From assembly GCA_021159885.1 (NCBI GenBank), contig JAGHDO010000079.1:1-35922 (forward strand): a DNA stretch of 35,922 bases. Reading direction: 5' to 3'. Shown here piece after piece: positions 34,415-35,922 of the stretch; the first letter of the stretch is position 1, and every line of letters starts with the position of its first letter. A program made the position numbers and the translations under genes. Under the pieces are notes generated by a model. It made no database searches, was not told where the DNA came from, and saw nothing but the letters and a program-made list of their open reading frames with translations. The stretch is from Synergistota bacterium (GTDB lineage Bacteria > Synergistota > GBS-1).

Positions 34415-35163
34415 TCCATAGTTAATCCTCCATCTACATCCATGATTTCGCCTGTTATGTGGTTTGCCATTTCAGATGAAAGGAAAATGATAGCATGAGC
34501 CACGTTTTCGGGTTTTCCGAATTGACGCAAGGGTATGTTTTCTATGAGGGCCTTGCGCTTATCATTTGGTAGTCCACTTAGCATTTTGGTTTCAGTGGGT
34601 CCCGGGCATACGGCATTGACGTTTATGCCGTGGGGCCCACCTTCTCTTGCTAACGCTTTAGTAAAGGCTATTACCCCTCCCTTAGAAGCCGAGTATATGG
34701 CATTTCCGAATATTCCTCCCCCTCTTTTCCCAGCGATGGAGGCCACGTTTACGATCTTTCCGCTTTTTTGCTTTATCATGTGGGGAAAAACCTCAAGACA
34801 TGTGTTAAAAACGCCCATTAGGTTGACAGCTATGACTCTTTCCCACTCTTCGGGAGTGCATTCCACAAACGGCTTCGTATAAACTATGCCGGCGTTATTA
34901 ACGAGGATGTCTATTTTGCCATACTTTTCAAGCGTAATCGCTATCGCTTTCCTAACGCTTTCTATATTTGATACATCGGTTTTGATGAAAATTCCCCTTC
35001 CTCCATTTGATTCTATTTGTTTGAGTGTTTCTTTACCTTCTCTCTCAAGGAGCTCCAAGATTACAACTGAAGCTCCTAATTGAGAAAAAAGAAGGGCGGT
35101 AACGCGTCCTATGCCTCTACCGCCCCCCGTTATTAACGCAACCTTATTTGAAAAGCTTATCAT
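34411..35163 (-). CDS. Short-chain dehydrogenase/reductase, FabG-like
   Basis: A 250-residue classical SDR. GGGRGIG at 13-19 binds NAD(P), NNAG is at 89-92, and S142, Y157 and K161 make the catalytic triad. It looks like FabG and other 3-oxoacyl or secondary-alcohol dehydrogenases, but a fatty-acid role is unlikely because no fab genes are near. It is the last gene after the TRAP permease and the PPC-domain gene, 6 bases from the latter, so a catabolic reductase for an imported hydroxy or keto acid is inferred. It converges on tdh with a 4-base overlap. Confidence 0.85.
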   Translation of the reverse strand: MISFSNKVALITGGGRGIGRVTALLFSQLGASVVILELLEREGKETLKQIESNGGRGIFIKTDVSNIESVRKAIAITLEKYGKIDILVNNAGIVYTKPFVECTPEEWERVIAVNLMGVFNTCLEVFPHMIKQKSGKIVNVASIAGKRGGGIFGNAIYSASKGGVIAFTKALAREGGPHGINVNAVCPGPTETKMLSGLPNDKRKALIENIPLRQFGKPENVAHAIIFLSSEMANHITGEIMDVDGGLTMD

Positions 35164-35169
35164 TTTATC

Positions 35170-35661
35170 TCAGCTCCTCTTTCTATTGAATTTAAATAAG
35201 GGAAACTCCGTTTCCTCGTCGAGCTCTCTCCTTATCTCTATATCTGGAAGTTCCCTTATAACCAATTCTATGGTGGCTAAAACAGGATTTCCTCCTTTTA
35301 CTATATGTCCTGCATGAATCTTCCTTCTTTCATCTGAAACTATCCCATGGAGATGGACAACCACTTCTCCTCTACCATCCTTCCCTATAATTCCGTTTCC
35401 GCAAAGGAATTCCAAGGGTCCCTCAACAGATACCGGTTCGCAATATCTGGTTTTGAGCTTCTTAGTTTCGTCCTTTACGGCGTACACGAAAGTAAACTTT
35501 CTCAAGCTTCCAAGCATTACATCTATACTGCCACTTTCCAAGCCATGCTTTCTGCATATATTAAGGACTCCTTCTATAAGATCGGTTCCGGGAAGGATTC
35601 TCCCCACAATAAGTCTTCCGCCCTTGCACTCAACGGAAGAGGTTCTGACTTCCTCCTTCAT
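35170..35661 (-). CDS. PPC (DUF296) domain protein
   Basis: A 163-residue stand-alone PPC/PCC domain (about 15-140). H103, H105 (VHLHG) and H119 (AGH) match the conserved histidine set of bacterial members, which can bind a metal. Databases often label the family as DNA-binding because plant AHL proteins attach a hook motif; no hook is visible here, so that label is doubtful. The ATG at 35661 is chosen since AAGGAGGAG lies 7 bases upstream. It sits between a TRAP permease gene and an SDR gene and is probably co-transcribed with both. Confidence 0.83.
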   Translation of the reverse strand: MKEEVRTSSVECKGGRLIVGRILPGTDLIEGVLNICRKHGLESGSIDVMLGSLRKFTFVYAVKDETKKLKTRYCEPVSVEGPLEFLCGNGIIGKDGRGEVVVHLHGIVSDERRKIHAGHIVKGGNPVLATIELVIRELPDIEIRRELDEETEFPLFKFNRKRS

Positions 35662-35691
35662 GAGTTTTCTCCTCCTTTTTAATCTCACTCC

Positions 35692-35922
35692 TTACTTAAA
35701 GGTTACATTCGGGAACCATGTTACTATTTGGGGGAAAATTATACAGAGCGCTAATCCTATCGCTTGCAGGCTTACGAAAGATAAAACTCCCTTATAGATA
35801 TCTTTTGTGGTTACCTCTGGAGGTGCTACCCCCTTCAGGAAAAATATGGCATAAGCAAACGGTGGGGTTAAGAATGACATCTGAAGATTAACCGCTATGA
35901 GCACTGCAAAGTAGAGAGGATC
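35692..35922 (-). CDS. dctM: TRAP transporter large permease DctM, C-terminal end (5' partial)
   Basis: The minus strand is open from the window edge to a TAA stop and encodes the last 76 residues of the protein. LIAVNLQMSFLTPPFAYAIFFLKGVAPPE followed by the TTKDIYKGV segment and a final hydrophobic helix ending WFP is the characteristic DctM C terminus (key residues NLQxSFLTPPF). DctM is the large membrane subunit of sodium-driven organic-acid importers with a periplasmic binding protein. The small permease and binding protein should lie beyond the window. It precedes the PPC and SDR genes on the same strand. Confidence 0.87.
   Translation of the reverse strand, partial: DPLYFAVLIAVNLQMSFLTPPFAYAIFFLKGVAPPEVTTKDIYKGVLSFVSLQAIGLALCIIFPQIVTWFPNVTFK

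Overview
The window is a gene-dense bacterial chromosome segment of about 36 kb. It holds roughly 44 protein genes, and I see no tRNA, rRNA, CRISPR array, insertion sequence or prophage. No gene-free stretch exceeds about 165 bases; the largest gaps are 577-738, 33241-33373, 3690-3804 and 18855-18961, and each carries promoter, terminator or leader structure described below. The gene set suggests a motile, outer-membrane-bearing, amino-acid-using anaerobe: flagellin, ADP-heptose (LPS core) synthesis, the Gram-positive-type division proteins SepF and DivIVA, TRAP and branched-chain-type amino-acid transport, histidine ammonia-lyase, threonine dehydrogenase and an AmmeMemoRadiSam system. Synergistota fits this mix best, with Atribacterota-like lineages as an alternative. 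Heavy use of AGA/AGG and ATA codons and Lys/Glu/Arg-rich proteins hint at a thermophile. The taxonomic call is inference, not a sequence match.

Layout. (1) 1-3689: the 3' end of a flagellin gene and its terminator, a secreted chagasin-like protease inhibitor, then gmhA-hldE-hldD for ADP-heptose. (2) 3690-6600: a leader hairpin, then rpsB-tsf-pyrH-frr and a terminator. (3) 6628-12325: a division/RNA/DNA block with an HlyD-like adaptor, the YggS PLP protein, sepF, divIVA, a DUF167 gene, recG, rsmD and coaD, facing tmcAL on the minus strand. (4) 13585-14320: ylbN (DUF177) and rpmF. (5) 14328-18854, minus strand: aminotransferase, lepA, hemW and a CPBP membrane protease. (6) 18962-23683: nadE, yebC, ruvC-ruvA-ruvB, a DUF2905 membrane protein and queA. 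(7) 23707-30144: an extradiol-dioxygenase-fold/AMMECR1 fusion protein, its radical SAM partner, hutH, an EamA transporter, livH and livM. (8) 30136-33240, minus strand: a lipoate-dependent 2-oxoacid dehydrogenase (E1 alpha, E1 beta, E2). (9) 33374-35922: tdh on plus, then on minus a TRAP permease fragment, a PPC-domain (DUF296) protein and a short-chain dehydrogenase.

How it works together. Blocks 2-6 are mostly housekeeping (translation, division, recombination, NAD and CoA synthesis) in orders also seen in Firmicutes, for example rsmD-coaD-tmcAL-ylbN-rpmF. Blocks 7-9 are catabolic: amino-acid uptake and deamination, threonine oxidation, 2-oxoacid oxidation and organic-acid import. Genes are packed very tightly. 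Co-directional overlaps of 4-101 bases are common and three convergent pairs overlap at their 3' ends. Most ribosome binding sites are strong AAGGAGG-type, and they support many GTG and TTG starts. Extended -10 promoters (TGnTATAAT) with poor -35 boxes recur.

The parts most worth a second look are the AmmeMemoRadiSam-hutH-transporter cluster, the SDR-PPC-TRAP group, the 101-base divIVA/DUF167 overlap, the acidic tail on ribosomal protein S2 with its upstream leader hairpin, and the secreted protease inhibitor beside flagellin.
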